Assembly (NCBI RefSeq): GCF_003284935.1
Contig: NZ_QMEV01000036.1
Location: forward strand, 1-52,355
DNA length: 52,355 nt
Direction: 5' to 3'
DNA from: Mycobacterium colombiense
Lineage (GTDB): Bacteria; Actinomycetota; Actinomycetes; Mycobacteriales; Mycobacteriaceae
Shown here: piece by piece, positions 18,638-28,142 of the stretch
Position numbering within the stretch: position 1 is the stretch's first letter
Layout of the letters: every line of letters starts with the position of its first letter
Notes under the pieces: generated by a model
What the model was told of the DNA's origin: nothing
What the model saw: only the letters and a program-made list of their open reading frames with translations
Database searches by the model: none
Translations under genes and position numbers: made by a program

Positions 18638-20077
18638 TCAGCTCAAATCGGCGGGAGCAGACAATGTGCCGCGAACCGCCGTCGCGGCGGCAACGGCCGG
18701 AGACACCAAATGCGTGCGGCCGCCTTTACCCTGGCGCCCTTCGAAGTTGCGGTTGGACGTCGCCGCACACCGCTCCCCCGGTGCAAGCTGGTCGGGATTC
18801 ATCCCCAGGCACATCGAGCAGCCCGCCTGGCGCCATTCCGCGCCGGCGGCGGTGAAAACCTCGCCCAGCCCTTCGGCTTCGGCCTGCGCACGCACCCGCA
18901 TCGAGCCCGGCACGACGAGCATCCGCACCCCGGGCGCGACCTTGCGACCGCGCAGCACGTCGGCGACGAGGCGCAAGTCCTCGATACGACCGTTGGTACA
19001 AGAGCCCACGAACACCGTGTCGACGGCGATGTCACGCATCGGCGTGCCGGGTCGAAGGTCCATATATGCCAAGGCTTTCTCGGCCGCCTGGCGCTGTCCG
19101 TCATCGGTCATCAGCTCCGGGTCCGGAACGGCGTCGGCCAGCGGCACGCCCTGGCCGGGGTTCGTCCCCCACGTCACGAACGGGCTCAGCGACGCGGCAT
19201 CGAGGTAGACCTCGGTGTCGAATTCCGCTCCGGGGTCGGTGTGCAGCTGCTGCCAATAGCGCATCGCCGCATCCCATTGCGCCCCTTGCGGCGCGTGCGG
19301 GCGGTCCCGCAGAAAATCGAATGTGGTGTCGTCCGGAGCCACCATCCCCGCCCGGGCACCGGCTTCGATGCTCATATTGCAGACGGTCATCCGCCCTTCC
19401 ATCGACAGCGATTCGATGGCGCTGCCGCGGTATTCGATGACATGGCCCTGCCCACCGCCGGTGCCGATCTTGGCGATCAGCGCCAAAATGATGTCCTTGG
19501 CCGTCACGCCGGCGGGCAGTTGCCCATCGACATTGACCGCCATCGTCTTGAACGGCCGCAGCGGCAACGTCTGGGTGGCGAGCACATGTTCGACTTCCGA
19601 GGTGCCAATTCCCATGGCCAGTGCGCCGAAAGCGCCGTGGGTCGAGGTGTGACTGTCCCCACAAACGATCGTCATCCCGGGCTGGGTGAGGCCCAGCTGC
19701 GGCCCGACCACGTGCACGATGCCCTGCTCGACGTTGCCCATTGGGTATAGCCGCACACCGAATTCGGCACAATTTCGCCGCAATGTCTCGACCTGGGTCC
19801 GCGACACCGGGTCGGCGATCGGCTTGTCGATATCGATGGTCGGGACGTTGTGATCCTCGGTCGCCAGCGTGAGATCGGGACGGCGCACCGGCCGGCCGGC
19901 CAGGCGCAGGCCGTCGAAGGCCTGCGGGCTGGTGACTTCGTGCACCAGGTGCAGGTCGATGTAGATCAGGTCGGGCTCGCTGGCGCCACCGGACACCACA
20001 ACGTGGTCATCCCAGACCTTTTCGGCCAGAGTGCGCGGTGTGGTGGCGGCCGCCGCCGTCGCTTGGTCGGTTCCCAT
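18638..20077 (-). CDS. leuC: 3-isopropylmalate dehydratase large subunit
   Basis: 479 residues from ATG 20077. An upstream ATG at 20122 is less likely because conserved sequence ([13 protein letters not shown]) begins soon after 20077. [20 protein letters not shown] carries the first Fe-S cysteine. [14 protein letters not shown] and [13 protein letters not shown] carry the other two, so the [4Fe-4S] dehydratase site is complete. It works with LeuD in leucine biosynthesis. The divergent IclR regulator 86 bases upstream is probably its repressor, and a TCTC...GAGA palindrome lies in the shared promoter region. Confidence 0.96.
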   Translation of the reverse strand: MGTDQATAAAATTPRTLAEKVWDDHVVVSGGASEPDLIYIDLHLVHEVTSPQAFDGLRLAGRPVRRPDLTLATEDHNVPTIDIDKPIADPVSRTQVETLRRNCAEFGVRLYPMGNVEQGIVHVVGPQLGLTQPGMTIVCGDSHTSTHGAFGALAMGIGTSEVEHVLATQTLPLRPFKTMAVNVDGQLPAGVTAKDIILALIAKIGTGGGQGHVIEYRGSAIESLSMEGRMTVCNMSIEAGARAGMVAPDDTTFDFLRDRPHAPQGAQWDAAMRYWQQLHTDPGAEFDTEVYLDAASLSPFVTWGTNPGQGVPLADAVPDPELMTDDGQRQAAEKALAYMDLRPGTPMRDIAVDTVFVGSCTNGRIEDLRLVADVLRGRKVAPGVRMLVVPGSMRVRAQAEAEGLGEVFTAAGAEWRQAGCSMCLGMNPDQLAPGERCAATSNRNFEGRQGKGGRTHLVSPAVAAATAVRGTLSAPADLS

Positions 20078-20133
20078 CTCGAACTCGCCTCGATTCGCCT
20101 CACGTAGCGGCTCGCCGAGCATCCGGGCTGTGA

Positions 20134-20148
20134 TCTCAGAATGCGAGA
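20134..20148. promoter_or_regulatory. Operator-like palindrome in the leuC/ltbR promoter region
   Basis: TCTCAGAATGCGAGA is an interrupted inverted repeat (TCTC-N7-GAGA) between leuC and the IclR gene. It sits directly upstream of the TAATAT -10 element of the regulator and 57 bases from the leuC start, so one bound dimer could repress both. A second TCTC...GAGA pair (TCTCCTTATGAGA, 20157-20169) overlaps the regulator's start codon. LtbR/NdgR-family proteins are known to act at this position in other actinobacteria. Confidence 0.5.
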
Positions 20149-20151
20149 CGC

Positions 20152-20157
20152 TAATAT
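20152..20157 (+). promoter_or_regulatory. -10 element for a leaderless ltbR transcript
   Basis: TAATAT fits the mycobacterial TANNNT -10 and ends six bases before ATG 20164. There is no ribosome site before that ATG. This spacing is what a leaderless mRNA starting at the A of ATG would need. Confidence 0.5.
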
Positions 20158-20163
20158 CTCCTT

Positions 20164-20865
20164 ATGAGACAGCATAGCGGTATCGGCGTCCTGGACAAAG
20201 CCGTGGGTCTCTTGCACGCGGTCGCCCAATCACCCTGTGGATTAGCGGAACTGTGTGAGCGGACGGCGTTACCTCGTGCCACGGCGTACCGGCTGGCGGC
20301 CGCCCTCGAAGTCCATCGCCTGCTCGCCCGCGACGACGAAGGACGCTGGCTGCTCGGCCCGGCCGTCACCGAACTCGCCGCCCATGTCAACGATCCGCTG
20401 CTGGCCGCCAGCAGCGCGGTGCTCCCACTGTTGCGTGAGACCACCGGCGAAAGCGTGCAGCTGTACCGCCGCGAGGGCACCGACCGGGTCTGCGTCGCCG
20501 CGCTGGAACCCGCTGCCGGCCTTCGCGATACGGTTCCGATCGGCGCGCGGCTGCCGATGACGGCCGGCTCAGGCGCCAAAGTGCTGCTGGCCCATAGCGA
20601 CGCGGCCACTCAGAAAGCGGTGCTCGCGACGGCGAAATTCACCGAACGAACGCTGGCCGAAGTGCGGCGGCGCGGCTGGGCCCAGAGCGTGGCCGAGCGC
20701 GAGCCGGGGGTGGCGAGCGTGTCGGCGCCGGTGCGCGACAGCCGCGGTGCCGTCGTCGCGGCGATCTCGGTATCGGGGCCCATCGACCGGATCGGCCGGC
20801 GCCCGGGGGCGCGCTGGGCCGCCGATCTGCTGTCCGCCGCCGACGCGCTCACCCGTCGTCTCTGA
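20164..20865 (+). CDS. ltbR: IclR-family regulator, LtbR-like
   Basis: 233 residues. The N-terminal winged helix (about 8-65) has GLAELCERTALPRATAYRLA as helix-turn-helix. The C-terminal IclR effector domain has VQLYRREGTDRVCVAALEPA, PMTAGSGAKVLLAH and SVSAPVRDSRGAVVAAISVS. It is divergent from leuCD, the arrangement of LtbR in Corynebacterium and NdgR in Streptomyces, which repress leucine (and other amino acid) biosynthesis genes. It occupies the place of Rv2989c/Rv2989 in M. tuberculosis. The start ATG 20164 has no ribosome site and is probably leaderless. The gene symbol is by homology of context. Confidence 0.85.
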   Translation: MRQHSGIGVLDKAVGLLHAVAQSPCGLAELCERTALPRATAYRLAAALEVHRLLARDDEGRWLLGPAVTELAAHVNDPLLAASSAVLPLLRETTGESVQLYRREGTDRVCVAALEPAAGLRDTVPIGARLPMTAGSGAKVLLAHSDAATQKAVLATAKFTERTLAEVRRRGWAQSVAEREPGVASVSAPVRDSRGAVVAAISVSGPIDRIGRRPGARWAADLLSAADALTRRL

Positions 20866-20912
20866 GCCACCGGCGCACACCGGATCACAGCCGGCCTGAC
20901 AGACTGACCGGC

Positions 20913-21425
20913 ATGGGAACCAATCAGCGCGCGAGCATCGTCATGTCCGAAGACGAGGTCGCCGAGTTCGTCGTCAAAAGCCGCACCGGCACGCTGGCCA
21001 CCATCGGCGCCGACGGCCAGCCTCACCTGACCGCCATGTGGTACGCCGTCGTCGACGGCGAGATCTGGCTGGAGACCAAGGCCAAGTCGCAGAAGGCCGT
21101 CAACCTCAAGCGCGACCCGCGGGTGAGCTTCCTGATCGAGGACGGTCACACCTACGACACGCTGCGCGGGGTGTCCTTCGAGGGCGTCGCCGAGATCGTC
21201 GACGATCCCGACGTCTCACACCGCGTGGGGGTCAGCGTCTGGGAGCGCTACACGGGTCCCTACACCGACGACATGAAGCCGTTCGTCGAGCAGATGATGA
21301 ACAAGCGGGTTTGCGTTCGCATCGTGGCCCGGCGGGCTCGCTCATGGGATCACCGCAAACTCGGCCTGGCGGCCATGCCGTTGGGTGGATCGACAGCACC
21401 GGCGGTCCTGGGGACCGACCAGTAG
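20913..21425 (+). CDS. PPOX-fold F420-dependent-type protein
   Basis: 170 residues with the split-barrel pyridoxamine-oxidase-like fold: TGTLATIGADGQPHLTAMWY, then LETKAKSQKAVNLKRDPRVS and LRGVSFEGVAEIVDD. The conserved KxKxxNL-R-DPRVS pattern is typical of mycobacterial FDOR proteins, which bind F420, FMN or biliverdin. It corresponds to Rv2991. The substrate is unknown, and F420 use is inferred from family. It follows the IclR gene on the same strand with a 47-base gap and runs into the minus-strand tRNA-Glu. Confidence 0.8.
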   Translation: MGTNQRASIVMSEDEVAEFVVKSRTGTLATIGADGQPHLTAMWYAVVDGEIWLETKAKSQKAVNLKRDPRVSFLIEDGHTYDTLRGVSFEGVAEIVDDPDVSHRVGVSVWERYTGPYTDDMKPFVEQMMNKRVCVRIVARRARSWDHRKLGLAAMPLGGSTAPAVLGTDQ

Positions 21426-21437
21426 CCGCGATATTTG

Positions 21438-21510
21438 TAGCCCCGATGGGATTCGAACCCACGCTACCGCCGTGAGAGGGCGGCGTCCTAGGCCGCTAGA
21501 CGACGGGGCC
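21438..21510 (-). tRNA. gluU: tRNA-Glu (anticodon CTC)
   Basis: A 73-base cloverleaf on the minus strand. The 5' acceptor GGCCCCG pairs with CGGGGCT, the first pair being G-T. The D-loop contains CTAGCGGCCTAGGA. The anticodon loop is CTCTCAC between GCCGCC and GGCGG. The T-loop is TTCGAAT. CCA is not encoded. It shares the strand with the tRNA-Gln 73 bases upstream. Glu-tRNA also feeds tetrapyrrole synthesis in actinobacteria. Confidence 0.95.
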
Positions 21511-21583
21511 AGAAACGATCCGAGCAGTCAGCATAGCTCACCCCGCTAGGCCCACCTAATCGCTTGAGGCGGAGCGAGTTTTG

Positions 21584-21655
21584 CTGGGGTACCAGGACTC
21601 GAACCTAGAATGGCTGAACCAGAATCAGCTGTGTTGCCAATTACACCATACCCCA
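21584..21655 (-). tRNA. glnU: tRNA-Gln (anticodon CTG)
   Basis: A 72-base cloverleaf on the minus strand. Acceptor TGGGGTA pairs with TACCCCA. The anticodon arm is GCTGA-TTCTGGT-TCAGC, giving anticodon CTG. The T-arm has TTCGAGT. Discriminator G, no encoded CCA. Mycobacteria lack glutaminyl-tRNA synthetase, so this tRNA is charged with Glu by GltX (next gene) and amidated by GatCAB, whose genes are at 36.7 and 40.8-42.6 kb. Confidence 0.95.
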
Positions 21656-21755
21656 TTGGCCGCCTAAAACCGCTGGTCAGCGTCGATTGCGGACTTTCAT
21701 AACCTCTGTGGAGTCCGCCTCCGCCAGCCGTCGTCGGCTTTCGTAAACCGCAGTG

Positions 21756-21772
21756 CAGACTACCAAAGTCTG
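21756..21772 (-). terminator. Weak hairpin after gltX
   Basis: CAGACT and AGTCTG pair around a five-base loop about 32 bases past the gltX stop. There is no T-run, so it is a weak terminator candidate. The rest of 21656-21803 shows no gene; it should hold the promoter of the two tRNAs. Confidence 0.3.
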
Positions 21773-21803
21773 GCCGCGCCCTGCGCCGCGTGGTCCCGCT
21801 CGC

Positions 21804-23291
21804 TCAGGCGGGGTCCCGCCCGGCCGTCTCGCGCGCCGCCCGCAGCCGCGCCACGCTGCGGTCGCGGCCGAGCAGCTCCAGCGACTCGAACAACGGCGGA
21901 CTGATCGTCGTGCCGGTGGCCCCCACCCGGATCGGGCCAAACGCCTTGCGCGGTTTGAGCCCCAGCTCGTCGATGAGGGCAGTCTTGAGCGCGGCCTCGA
22001 GCTGGGGCGCCGTCCAGTCCGTCACGCCGTCCAGCGCGGGCAGCGCCGCGTCCAGGACCGCGGCACCGTCGGGTCCCAGCTCTTTGGCGGCCGCCTTGGG
22101 GTCGATGGCGTACTCGTCGTCGTTCAGGAACTTCAGCAGGGACCAGGCGTCACCGAGCACCACGATCCGGGTCTGCACCAACTCGGCGGCGGTGGCGAAG
22201 CCGGCGTCGTCCAATTCGAGGCGATGACCGTGCGCGTCGAAATAGTCGCGCAGCCTGGCGGTGAAATCGTCGACGGTCAGCAGCCGGATGTGCTCGGCGT
22301 TGAGCGCGTCGGCCTTCTTCTGGTCGAAGCGGGCGGGATTGGAGTTGACGTTGACCACATCGAACGCGGCGACCATCTCGTCGAGGCTGAACACGTCGTG
22401 GTCGTCGGCGATGGCCCAGCCGAGGAGCGCGAGATAGTTGAGCAGACCCTCGGGGATGAAGCCCCGGTCGCGGTGGGCGAACAGGTTGGATTGCGGATCG
22501 CGCTTGGACAGTTTTTTGGTGCCCTCCCCCAATACCGTTGGAAGGTGGGCGAACTGCGGAGTGCGCTCTGCCACGCCGATCCGTATCAGCGCCTGATACA
22601 GCGCCAGCTGGCGCGGGGTCGAGGGCAGCAGGTCCTCGCCGCGCAGCACGTGCGTGATTTTCATCAGCGCGTCGTCACACGGGTTGACCAACGTATACAA
22701 CGGATCTCCGTTGGCGCGGGTCAACGCGAAATCGGGGACGGACCCGGCCGCGAAGCTGGTGGTCCCGCGCACCAGGTCGTCCCAGGCGAGATCTTCGTCG
22801 GGCATCCGCAGCCGCACCACCGGCTTTCGGCCCTCCGCCAAAAACGCGGCGCGCTGGGAATCGGTCAGCTGGCGGTCGAAATTGTCGTAGCCCAGCTTGG
22901 GATTACGGCCCGCGGCGACATGGCGCGCCTCGACTTCCTCTGGCGTCGAAAAGGCGTAATAGGCCTCACCCGCTTCGAGCAGCTTGGCCACCACGTCGTG
23001 ATAGATCTCACTGCGCAGCGATTGGCGGTAGGGGCCGTAGGGACCACCGACCTCGGGTCCCTCGTCCCAATCAAGGCCGAGCCAGCGCAGTGCGTCGAGC
23101 AGCGCCAGATAGCTTTCCTCGCTGTCGCGCTGCGCATCGGTGTCCTCGATGCGAAAGACGAAGGTACCCCCGGTGTGTCGTGCGTAGGCCCAGTTGAACA
23201 GCGCCGTGCGGACCATGCCGACGTGCGGGGTGCCGGTGGGCGAGGGACAGAATCGAACCCGGACCAGGTCTGGTTGTGCGGGTGCAGTCAC
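21804..23291 (-). CDS. gltX: Glutamyl-tRNA synthetase (non-discriminating)
   Basis: 495 residues. [20 protein letters not shown] contains the class I HIGH motif as HVGM, and KKLSKRDP is the KMSKS counterpart. Class I catalytic, stem-contact and anticodon-binding domains are all present. It charges tRNA-Glu and, because gatCAB is present and no GlnRS exists in the genus, also mischarges tRNA-Gln. GTG 23291 is the start: it overlaps the stop of the upstream FAH-family gene by four bases (GTGA) and leads straight into the catalytic domain. It is transcribed toward the tRNA-Gln/Glu pair on the same strand. Confidence 0.96.
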   Translation of the reverse strand: MTAPAQPDLVRVRFCPSPTGTPHVGMVRTALFNWAYARHTGGTFVFRIEDTDAQRDSEESYLALLDALRWLGLDWDEGPEVGGPYGPYRQSLRSEIYHDVVAKLLEAGEAYYAFSTPEEVEARHVAAGRNPKLGYDNFDRQLTDSQRAAFLAEGRKPVVRLRMPDEDLAWDDLVRGTTSFAAGSVPDFALTRANGDPLYTLVNPCDDALMKITHVLRGEDLLPSTPRQLALYQALIRIGVAERTPQFAHLPTVLGEGTKKLSKRDPQSNLFAHRDRGFIPEGLLNYLALLGWAIADDHDVFSLDEMVAAFDVVNVNSNPARFDQKKADALNAEHIRLLTVDDFTARLRDYFDAHGHRLELDDAGFATAAELVQTRIVVLGDAWSLLKFLNDDEYAIDPKAAAKELGPDGAAVLDAALPALDGVTDWTAPQLEAALKTALIDELGLKPRKAFGPIRVGATGTTISPPLFESLELLGRDRSVARLRAARETAGRDPA

Positions 23292-24094
23292 GATTTTCCT
23301 TTGCGGACCACGGGATTGGTGAGGGTGCCGATGCCCTCGATGGTGATCGAGACGGTGTCGCCGTCCTCGATGGGGCCGACACCGGCCGGCGTGCCGGTGA
23401 GGATGATGTCGCCGGGCAGCAGGGTCATCACGGCCGAGATCCACTCGACGATGGCGCCGATGTCGTGGATGAGTAGCGAGGTCCGGCTGTTCTGCTTGAC
23501 CTCGCCGTTGACCTCGGTGCGCAATTCCAGATCGCCCGGGTCGAGCGGTGTGAGATCGGTGACGATCCACGGGCCGACCGGGCAGAAGGTGTCATGCCCC
23601 TTGGCCCGGGTCCACTGGCCATCGGATTTTTGTTGATCGCGCGCCGACACATCGTTACCGATGGTGTAGCCGAGGATGTTCTCCGCGGCCTGGGCGGCCG
23701 AGACGTCCTTGCAGGGCCGGCCGATCACCACCGCCAGCTCGCCCTCGAAGTGCACCGGTGAAGCGTTGGCGGGCAACCGAATCGGCACGTTGGGCCCGAT
23801 GATCGCGGTGTTGGGTTTGAGGAAGATCACCGGATCCACCGGGGCCGGCCCGGTCATCTCCTTCATCTCGGCGATGTGATCGGCGTAGTTCTTCCCGATG
23901 CACACCACCTTGCTGGCCAGTATCGGGGCGAGCAGCCGGACGTCGGCCAGCGGCCATGATCGGCCGGTGAAGTTCGGGGTGCCGAATGGATGTTCGGCGA
24001 TCTCCCGCGCGATCATCTCGGCTGGGTCGTTGAGATCGCCTTCGATGCTGACGAAGGCGACACCGTCCGGGCTGGCGATTCGACCAAGGCGCAT
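23288..24094 (-). CDS. Fumarylacetoacetate hydrolase family protein
   Basis: 268 residues. [49 protein letters not shown] (acidic metal ligands) and [17 protein letters not shown] are the FAH/HpaG fold signatures. Family members hydrolyse C-C bonds of 2,4-diketoacids, isomerise or decarboxylate catechol-pathway intermediates, or decarboxylate oxaloacetate. The last is a frequent housekeeping role of stand-alone copies. It corresponds to Rv2993c. It is translationally coupled to gltX by a four-base overlap, a pairing also kept in M. tuberculosis. The exact substrate is not resolved. Confidence 0.88.
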   Translation of the reverse strand: MRLGRIASPDGVAFVSIEGDLNDPAEMIAREIAEHPFGTPNFTGRSWPLADVRLLAPILASKVVCIGKNYADHIAEMKEMTGPAPVDPVIFLKPNTAIIGPNVPIRLPANASPVHFEGELAVVIGRPCKDVSAAQAAENILGYTIGNDVSARDQQKSDGQWTRAKGHDTFCPVGPWIVTDLTPLDPGDLELRTEVNGEVKQNSRTSLLIHDIGAIVEWISAVMTLLPGDIILTGTPAGVGPIEDGDTVSITIEGIGTLTNPVVRKGKS

Positions 24095-24107
24095 TCGGTT
24101 GAGCCTA

Positions 24108-24256
24108 GTGACGGTCGCGAGCGCGGCGTAGCCGGGCGTGGCGGGCCGTCACCATCCGAGCTTGCTTCTGGCGACGATTCGGGCCGGGACGGCCCGAGGA
24201 GGAGCCAGACGATCCGGCCTAGTGACGGTCGCGAGCGCGGCGTGGCGGGCCCCAAA
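24108..24256. repeat. Two copies of the palindromic intergenic element
   Basis: Copy A (24108-24152) has perfect terminal arms GTGACGG and CCGTCAC around the core TCGCGAGCGCGGCGTAGCC. Copy B starts identically at 24222 (GTGACGGTCGCGAGCGCGGC) but loses its right arm after about 35 bases. They lie 14 bases upstream of the FAH-family gene's start and upstream of the MFS gene, in a 206-base divergent gap otherwise without genes. Confidence 0.7.
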
Positions 24257-24284
24257 TGGCGAGCAACGGCACCAGTCCTACCCC

Positions 24285-24290
24285 TAAAAT
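24285..24290 (+). promoter_or_regulatory. -10 element before the MFS gene
   Basis: TAAAAT fits the mycobacterial -10 and predicts a transcript start near 24297, three or four bases before ATG 24301. It argues against the earlier in-frame ATG at 24256. Confidence 0.4.
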
Positions 24291-24300
24291 TCGCGCCGGT

Positions 24301-25620
24301 ATGCAAGCATGGGGAATGCAGACCGAGCCCGCCGCGACGCCCGAAATCGGCACGGCCGCGCGCTGGTCGATCATGATCGTTTCGCTGCTGGCGACCGCGA
24401 GTTCGTTCCTCTTCATCAACGGCGTCGCGTTCCTCATCCCGTCGCTGCAGGGCGCGCGCGGGATCCGGCTCGACGAAGCCGGCCTGCTGGCCTCGATGCC
24501 CAGCTGGGGCATGGTGTGCACGCTGGTGCTCTGGGGGTATGTGCTGGACCGGGTCGGCGAGCGGGCGGTGATGGCCACCGGCTCGGCGCTGACCGCCATC
24601 GCGGCCTACGCCGCCGCGTCGGCGCATTCGATGGTGCTGATCGCCGTCTATCTATTTCTCGGTGGGATGGCCGCGGCCAGTTGCAACACGGCCGGCGGGC
24701 GGCTGGTGTCCGCGTGGTTCCCGCCCCATCAGCGCGGGCTGGCCATGGGCATCCGCCAGACCGCCCAGCCCCTGGGAATCGCCTTGGGCGCGATGATAAT
24801 TCCCGAGCTCGCCGAACACGGGCCACAGGCCGGGCTTCGGTTCACCGCGCTGGCGTGCACGCTCGGGGCGGTCGTGAGCGTGGTCGGCATCGTCGACCCC
24901 CCGCGCAAGCCCCGTGCCAGCGCGAGCCATCAGGAACTGGCCAGCCCATACCGAGGGTCGTTGACGCTGTGGCGAATTCACGCGGTGGCGGGCCTGATGA
25001 TGATGCCGCAGACGGTCACCGTGACGTTCATGCTGGTGTGGCTGATCAAGAACCTGCACTGGTCGGTCGCGGTCGCCGGCGGATTGGTCACCCTGTCGCA
25101 GCTGCTCGGCGCGCTCGGCCGGGTGGCCGTAGGCCGCTGGTCGGATCGGCTGGGTTCACGCATGCGGCCGGTGCGCTACATCGCCGCCGCCGCGGTGCTG
25201 ACCCTGCTGCTGCTGGCGTGGGCCGATTACATGAACACCCGGTGGCAGGCGGTGCTGATGGTCGCCATCTCGGTGATCGCGGTGCTCGACAACGGCCTGG
25301 AAGCCACCGCCATCACCGAATTCGCCGGCCCGTACTGGAGCGGCCGGGCCCTGGGCATCCAGAACACCACCCAGCGGATGATGGCGGCCGCCGGTCCCCC
25401 GCTGTTCGGTGCCTTGATCTCGGCCGCGAAATATCCGCCGGCATGGATGCTGTGCGCGTTGTTCCCCTTGGCGGCAATGCCGTTGGTGCCGACCCGGTTG
25501 CTGCCGCCCGGCTTGGAAACTAGAGCCCGGCGGCAATCCGTTCGCCGACTTCGGTGGTGGCGCGCCGTTCGTTCCCACGCGTTGCCAGATACTGCTCGAC
25601 GGCCCGGTCCACCCGCTTAG
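24301..25620 (+). CDS. MFS transporter
   Basis: About 439 residues and 12 predicted hydrophobic segments. The loop 2-3 motif [13 protein letters not shown] is the MFS A-motif, and [20 protein letters not shown] follows helix 5. It is an inner-membrane solute or drug exporter or importer of unknown substrate, corresponding to Rv2994. ATG 24301 is preferred because a TAAAAT -10 lies just before it. The last 33 or so codons are basic and low-complexity ([19 protein letters not shown]) and are read antisense through the 3' end of leuB, a 101-base convergent overlap. A short indel near 25515 would end the protein at the TAG at 25521, so the annotated C-terminus is doubtful. Confidence 0.85.
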   Translation: MQAWGMQTEPAATPEIGTAARWSIMIVSLLATASSFLFINGVAFLIPSLQGARGIRLDEAGLLASMPSWGMVCTLVLWGYVLDRVGERAVMATGSALTAIAAYAAASAHSMVLIAVYLFLGGMAAASCNTAGGRLVSAWFPPHQRGLAMGIRQTAQPLGIALGAMIIPELAEHGPQAGLRFTALACTLGAVVSVVGIVDPPRKPRASASHQELASPYRGSLTLWRIHAVAGLMMMPQTVTVTFMLVWLIKNLHWSVAVAGGLVTLSQLLGALGRVAVGRWSDRLGSRMRPVRYIAAAAVLTLLLLAWADYMNTRWQAVLMVAISVIAVLDNGLEATAITEFAGPYWSGRALGIQNTTQRMMAAAGPPLFGALISAAKYPPAWMLCALFPLAAMPLVPTRLLPPGLETRARRQSVRRLRWWRAVRSHALPDTARRPGPPA

Positions 25621-26530
25621 CGGCGGCGTCCTCGCCCAGATGGGCCAGCAGCAGCGCCACCGACATGATGGCGGCGGTCGGATCGGCGATGCCCTGGCCG
25701 GCGATGTCGGGCGCGCTGCCGTGGACGGGCTCGAACATCGACGGATTGGTGCGGGTGCCGTCGATATTTCCACTGGCCGCCAGGCCGATTCCGCCGCACA
25801 CCGCCGCCGACAGATCGGTGATGATGTCGCCGAACAGGTTGTCGGTGACGATCACGTCGAACCGGCCGGGGTCGGTGACCATGAAGATGGTCGCGGCGTC
25901 GATGTGTTGGTAGGCCACCTCGACGTCGGGATAGTCCCGGCCGACCTCGGCCACGACGCGCGACCACAGCCTGCCGGCGAAGGTCAGGACGTTGGTTTTG
26001 TGCACCAGCGTCAAGTGCTTTCGGCGGCGCTGCGCCCGCTCGAACGCGTCGGTCACCACGCGGCGCACACCGAACGCCGTGTTCTGGCTTACCTCGGTGG
26101 CGACCTCGTTGGGCGTTCCGACGCGGATGGCGCCGCCGGTGCCGGTGTAGGGCCCTTCGGTTCCCTCGCGCACCACCACGAAGTCGATCTCGGGGTTGCC
26201 GGCCAGCGGGCTGTTCACGCCCGGGTACAGCCGGCCCGGCCGCAGGTTGATGTGGTGGTCCAGCTCGAAACGCAAGCGCAGCAACAAGCCTCGCTCCAGG
26301 GCGCCGCTGGGCACCGAGGGGTCACCGATGGCCCCGAGCAGAATGGCATCGTGCGCGCGCAGTTCGTCGACGACGGAGTCCGGCAGTAGCTCGCCGGTGG
26401 CGTGGTATCGCCGCGCACCCAGGTCGTAGCTGGTCTTGTCCACCCCGGGCAGCACCGCGTCGAGCACCTTGACGGCCTCGGCCACCACCTCTGGGCCGAT
26501 GCCGTCACCTTCGATGATGGCGAGCTTCAC
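25520..26530 (-). CDS. leuB: 3-isopropylmalate dehydrogenase
   Basis: 336 residues. [20 protein letters not shown] is the start. [12 protein letters not shown], then [20 protein letters not shown] holds the Mg-binding aspartates, and [20 protein letters not shown] is the NAD loop. It oxidatively decarboxylates 3-isopropylmalate to 2-ketoisocaproate in leucine synthesis. It follows serA with a four-base overlap (ATGA at 26527-26530), so serA and leuB form a coupled transcript. It is the actinobacterial short LeuB type. Its 3' end is overlapped by the convergent MFS gene. Confidence 0.96.
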   Translation of the reverse strand: MKLAIIEGDGIGPEVVAEAVKVLDAVLPGVDKTSYDLGARRYHATGELLPDSVVDELRAHDAILLGAIGDPSVPSGALERGLLLRLRFELDHHINLRPGRLYPGVNSPLAGNPEIDFVVVREGTEGPYTGTGGAIRVGTPNEVATEVSQNTAFGVRRVVTDAFERAQRRRKHLTLVHKTNVLTFAGRLWSRVVAEVGRDYPDVEVAYQHIDAATIFMVTDPGRFDVIVTDNLFGDIITDLSAAVCGGIGLAASGNIDGTRTNPSMFEPVHGSAPDIAGQGIADPTAAIMSVALLLAHLGEDAAAKRVDRAVEQYLATRGNERRATTEVGERIAAGL

Positions 26531-28113
26531 GAAAGATCAACCACCTCAAGCTTGTTGGCGCCCACGGCGGCGCCGATTTCGGCCCGCACGTCGCCCGGCA
26601 CGTCGCGGTCCAGCCGCAGCAGGATCGTCGCGCTCGAGCCCTCGGCGTCCTCGGACAGTTGCGCGGCCTGGATGTTCACCCCGGCCGAACCGAGCAGGGT
26701 GCCGATCTTGCCCAGCGCACCGGGCTGGTCGACATAGTTGATCACCAGGTTGATACCGCGGGCACGGAGATCGAAGTTGCGGCCGTTGATCTGCACGAGC
26801 TTCTCCACCAGCTGCGGCCCGGACAGGGTGCCCGCGACGTTGACCGCGGTGCCGTCGGGCGCCACCGCGCGCACGTCGACCACGCTGCGGTGGTTCGGGC
26901 TCTCCGAAGCGGTGCCGATTTCGGCGGTGATGCCGCGCTCTTCGGCCAGTGCCGGCGCGTTGACGAAGGTGACCGGGCCCTCGACGACGGCGGAGAACAA
27001 CCCCCGCAGGGCCGAAAGCTTAAGCACCTCAACATCTTCGGAGGCAAGCTCGCCGCGCACCTGCACCGACAGCGAGACCGGCGGGCCGTCGGACAGCGTG
27101 GCGGCCAGCACCCCGAGCTTGCGCACCAGGTCCAGCCAGGGCGCGACCTCCTCGTTGACCACCCCGCCGCCGACGTTGACCGCGTCGGGAACGAATTCCC
27201 CGGCCAGAGCGAGCTTCACGCTCGCCGCCACGTCGGTGCCGGCCCGGTCCTGCGCCTCTTCGGTCGACGCCCCCAGGTGCGGGGTGACCACCACCTGCGG
27301 CAGCTCGAACAGCGGGCTGTCGGTGCAGGGTTCCTTGGAGAAGACGTCGAGACCGGCCGCGCGCACGTGGCCGCTGCGCACCGCGTCCGCGAGCGCCGCC
27401 TCGTCGACCAGACCACCGCGGGCCGCGTTGACGATGATGACGCCCGGCTTGGTCTTGGCCAGCGCATCCTTGTCGATCAGACCCGCGGTCTCGGGCGTCT
27501 TCGGCAGGTGCACCGAGATGAAGTCGGCGCGGCCCAGCAGCTCGTCCAGCGTCAGCAGTTCGATGCCCAACTGCGCGGCCCGCGCCGGCGACACGTAGGG
27601 ATCGTAGGCGATCAGGTGAGTGCCGAAGGCGCTGAGCCGCTGGGCAACCAGCTGGCCGATCCGGCCCAGCCCCACCACGCCGACCGTCTTGCCGAAGATC
27701 TCGGTGCCCGAGAACGACGACCGCTTCCAGGCGTGCTCGCGCAGCGAGGCGTCGGCGGCCGGCACCTGGCGGGCCGCGGACAGCAACAGCGCCAGCGCGT
27801 GCTCGGCGGCGCTGTGGATGTTCGACGTCGGCGCGTTGACCACCAGCACGCCGCGCTCGGTGGCGGCGTCGACGTCGACGTTGTCCAGCCCGACCCCGGC
27901 GCGGGCGACGATCTTCAGCTTGGGCGCCGCCGCCAGCACCTCGGCGTCGACCGTCGTGGCCGAACGCACCAGCAGCGCATCGGCCTCCGGCACGGCCGCC
28001 AGCAGCTTCTCCCGGTCGGGGCCGTCCACCCAGCGCACCTCGACCTGGTCGCCCAGGGCGGCGACGGTGGATTCGGCGAGCTTGTCGGCAATGAGTACAA
28101 CAGGCAGATTCAC
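26527..28113 (-). CDS. serA: D-3-phosphoglycerate dehydrogenase
   Basis: 528 residues, the long actinobacterial form. It has a substrate- and NAD-binding domain ([20 protein letters not shown]; catalytic Arg/Glu/His region in [13 protein letters not shown] and [20 protein letters not shown]), an intervening ASB domain (about 320-450) and a C-terminal ACT domain (about 455-528) that binds serine for feedback inhibition. It oxidises 3-phosphoglycerate as the first step of serine synthesis. Start GTG 28113 lies only 29 bases from the divergent FAD oxidoreductase start. It is translationally coupled to leuB. Confidence 0.96.
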   Translation of the reverse strand: MNLPVVLIADKLAESTVAALGDQVEVRWVDGPDREKLLAAVPEADALLVRSATTVDAEVLAAAPKLKIVARAGVGLDNVDVDAATERGVLVVNAPTSNIHSAAEHALALLLSAARQVPAADASLREHAWKRSSFSGTEIFGKTVGVVGLGRIGQLVAQRLSAFGTHLIAYDPYVSPARAAQLGIELLTLDELLGRADFISVHLPKTPETAGLIDKDALAKTKPGVIIVNAARGGLVDEAALADAVRSGHVRAAGLDVFSKEPCTDSPLFELPQVVVTPHLGASTEEAQDRAGTDVAASVKLALAGEFVPDAVNVGGGVVNEEVAPWLDLVRKLGVLAATLSDGPPVSLSVQVRGELASEDVEVLKLSALRGLFSAVVEGPVTFVNAPALAEERGITAEIGTASESPNHRSVVDVRAVAPDGTAVNVAGTLSGPQLVEKLVQINGRNFDLRARGINLVINYVDQPGALGKIGTLLGSAGVNIQAAQLSEDAEGSSATILLRLDRDVPGDVRAEIGAAVGANKLEVVDLS

Positions 28114-28130
28114 CCGGCCAGCCTATCGGC

Positions 28131-28136
28131 TGTAAT
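28131..28136 (+). promoter_or_regulatory. -10 element for a leaderless FAD-oxidoreductase transcript
   Basis: TGTAAT is followed by six bases and then GTG 28143, the spacing of leaderless mycobacterial transcripts. No ribosome site fits in the 29-base gap from serA. Confidence 0.4.
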
Positions 28137-28142
28137 TGACGC

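Noticed and set aside
21753..23636. Long plus-strand open frame opposite gltX
   Set aside because: It reads antisense through the complete class I synthetase gene, with no domain of its own.
24256..24300. Earlier ATG for the MFS gene
   Set aside because: A TAAAAT -10 at 24285 places transcription after this codon, and the start overlaps the repeat element.
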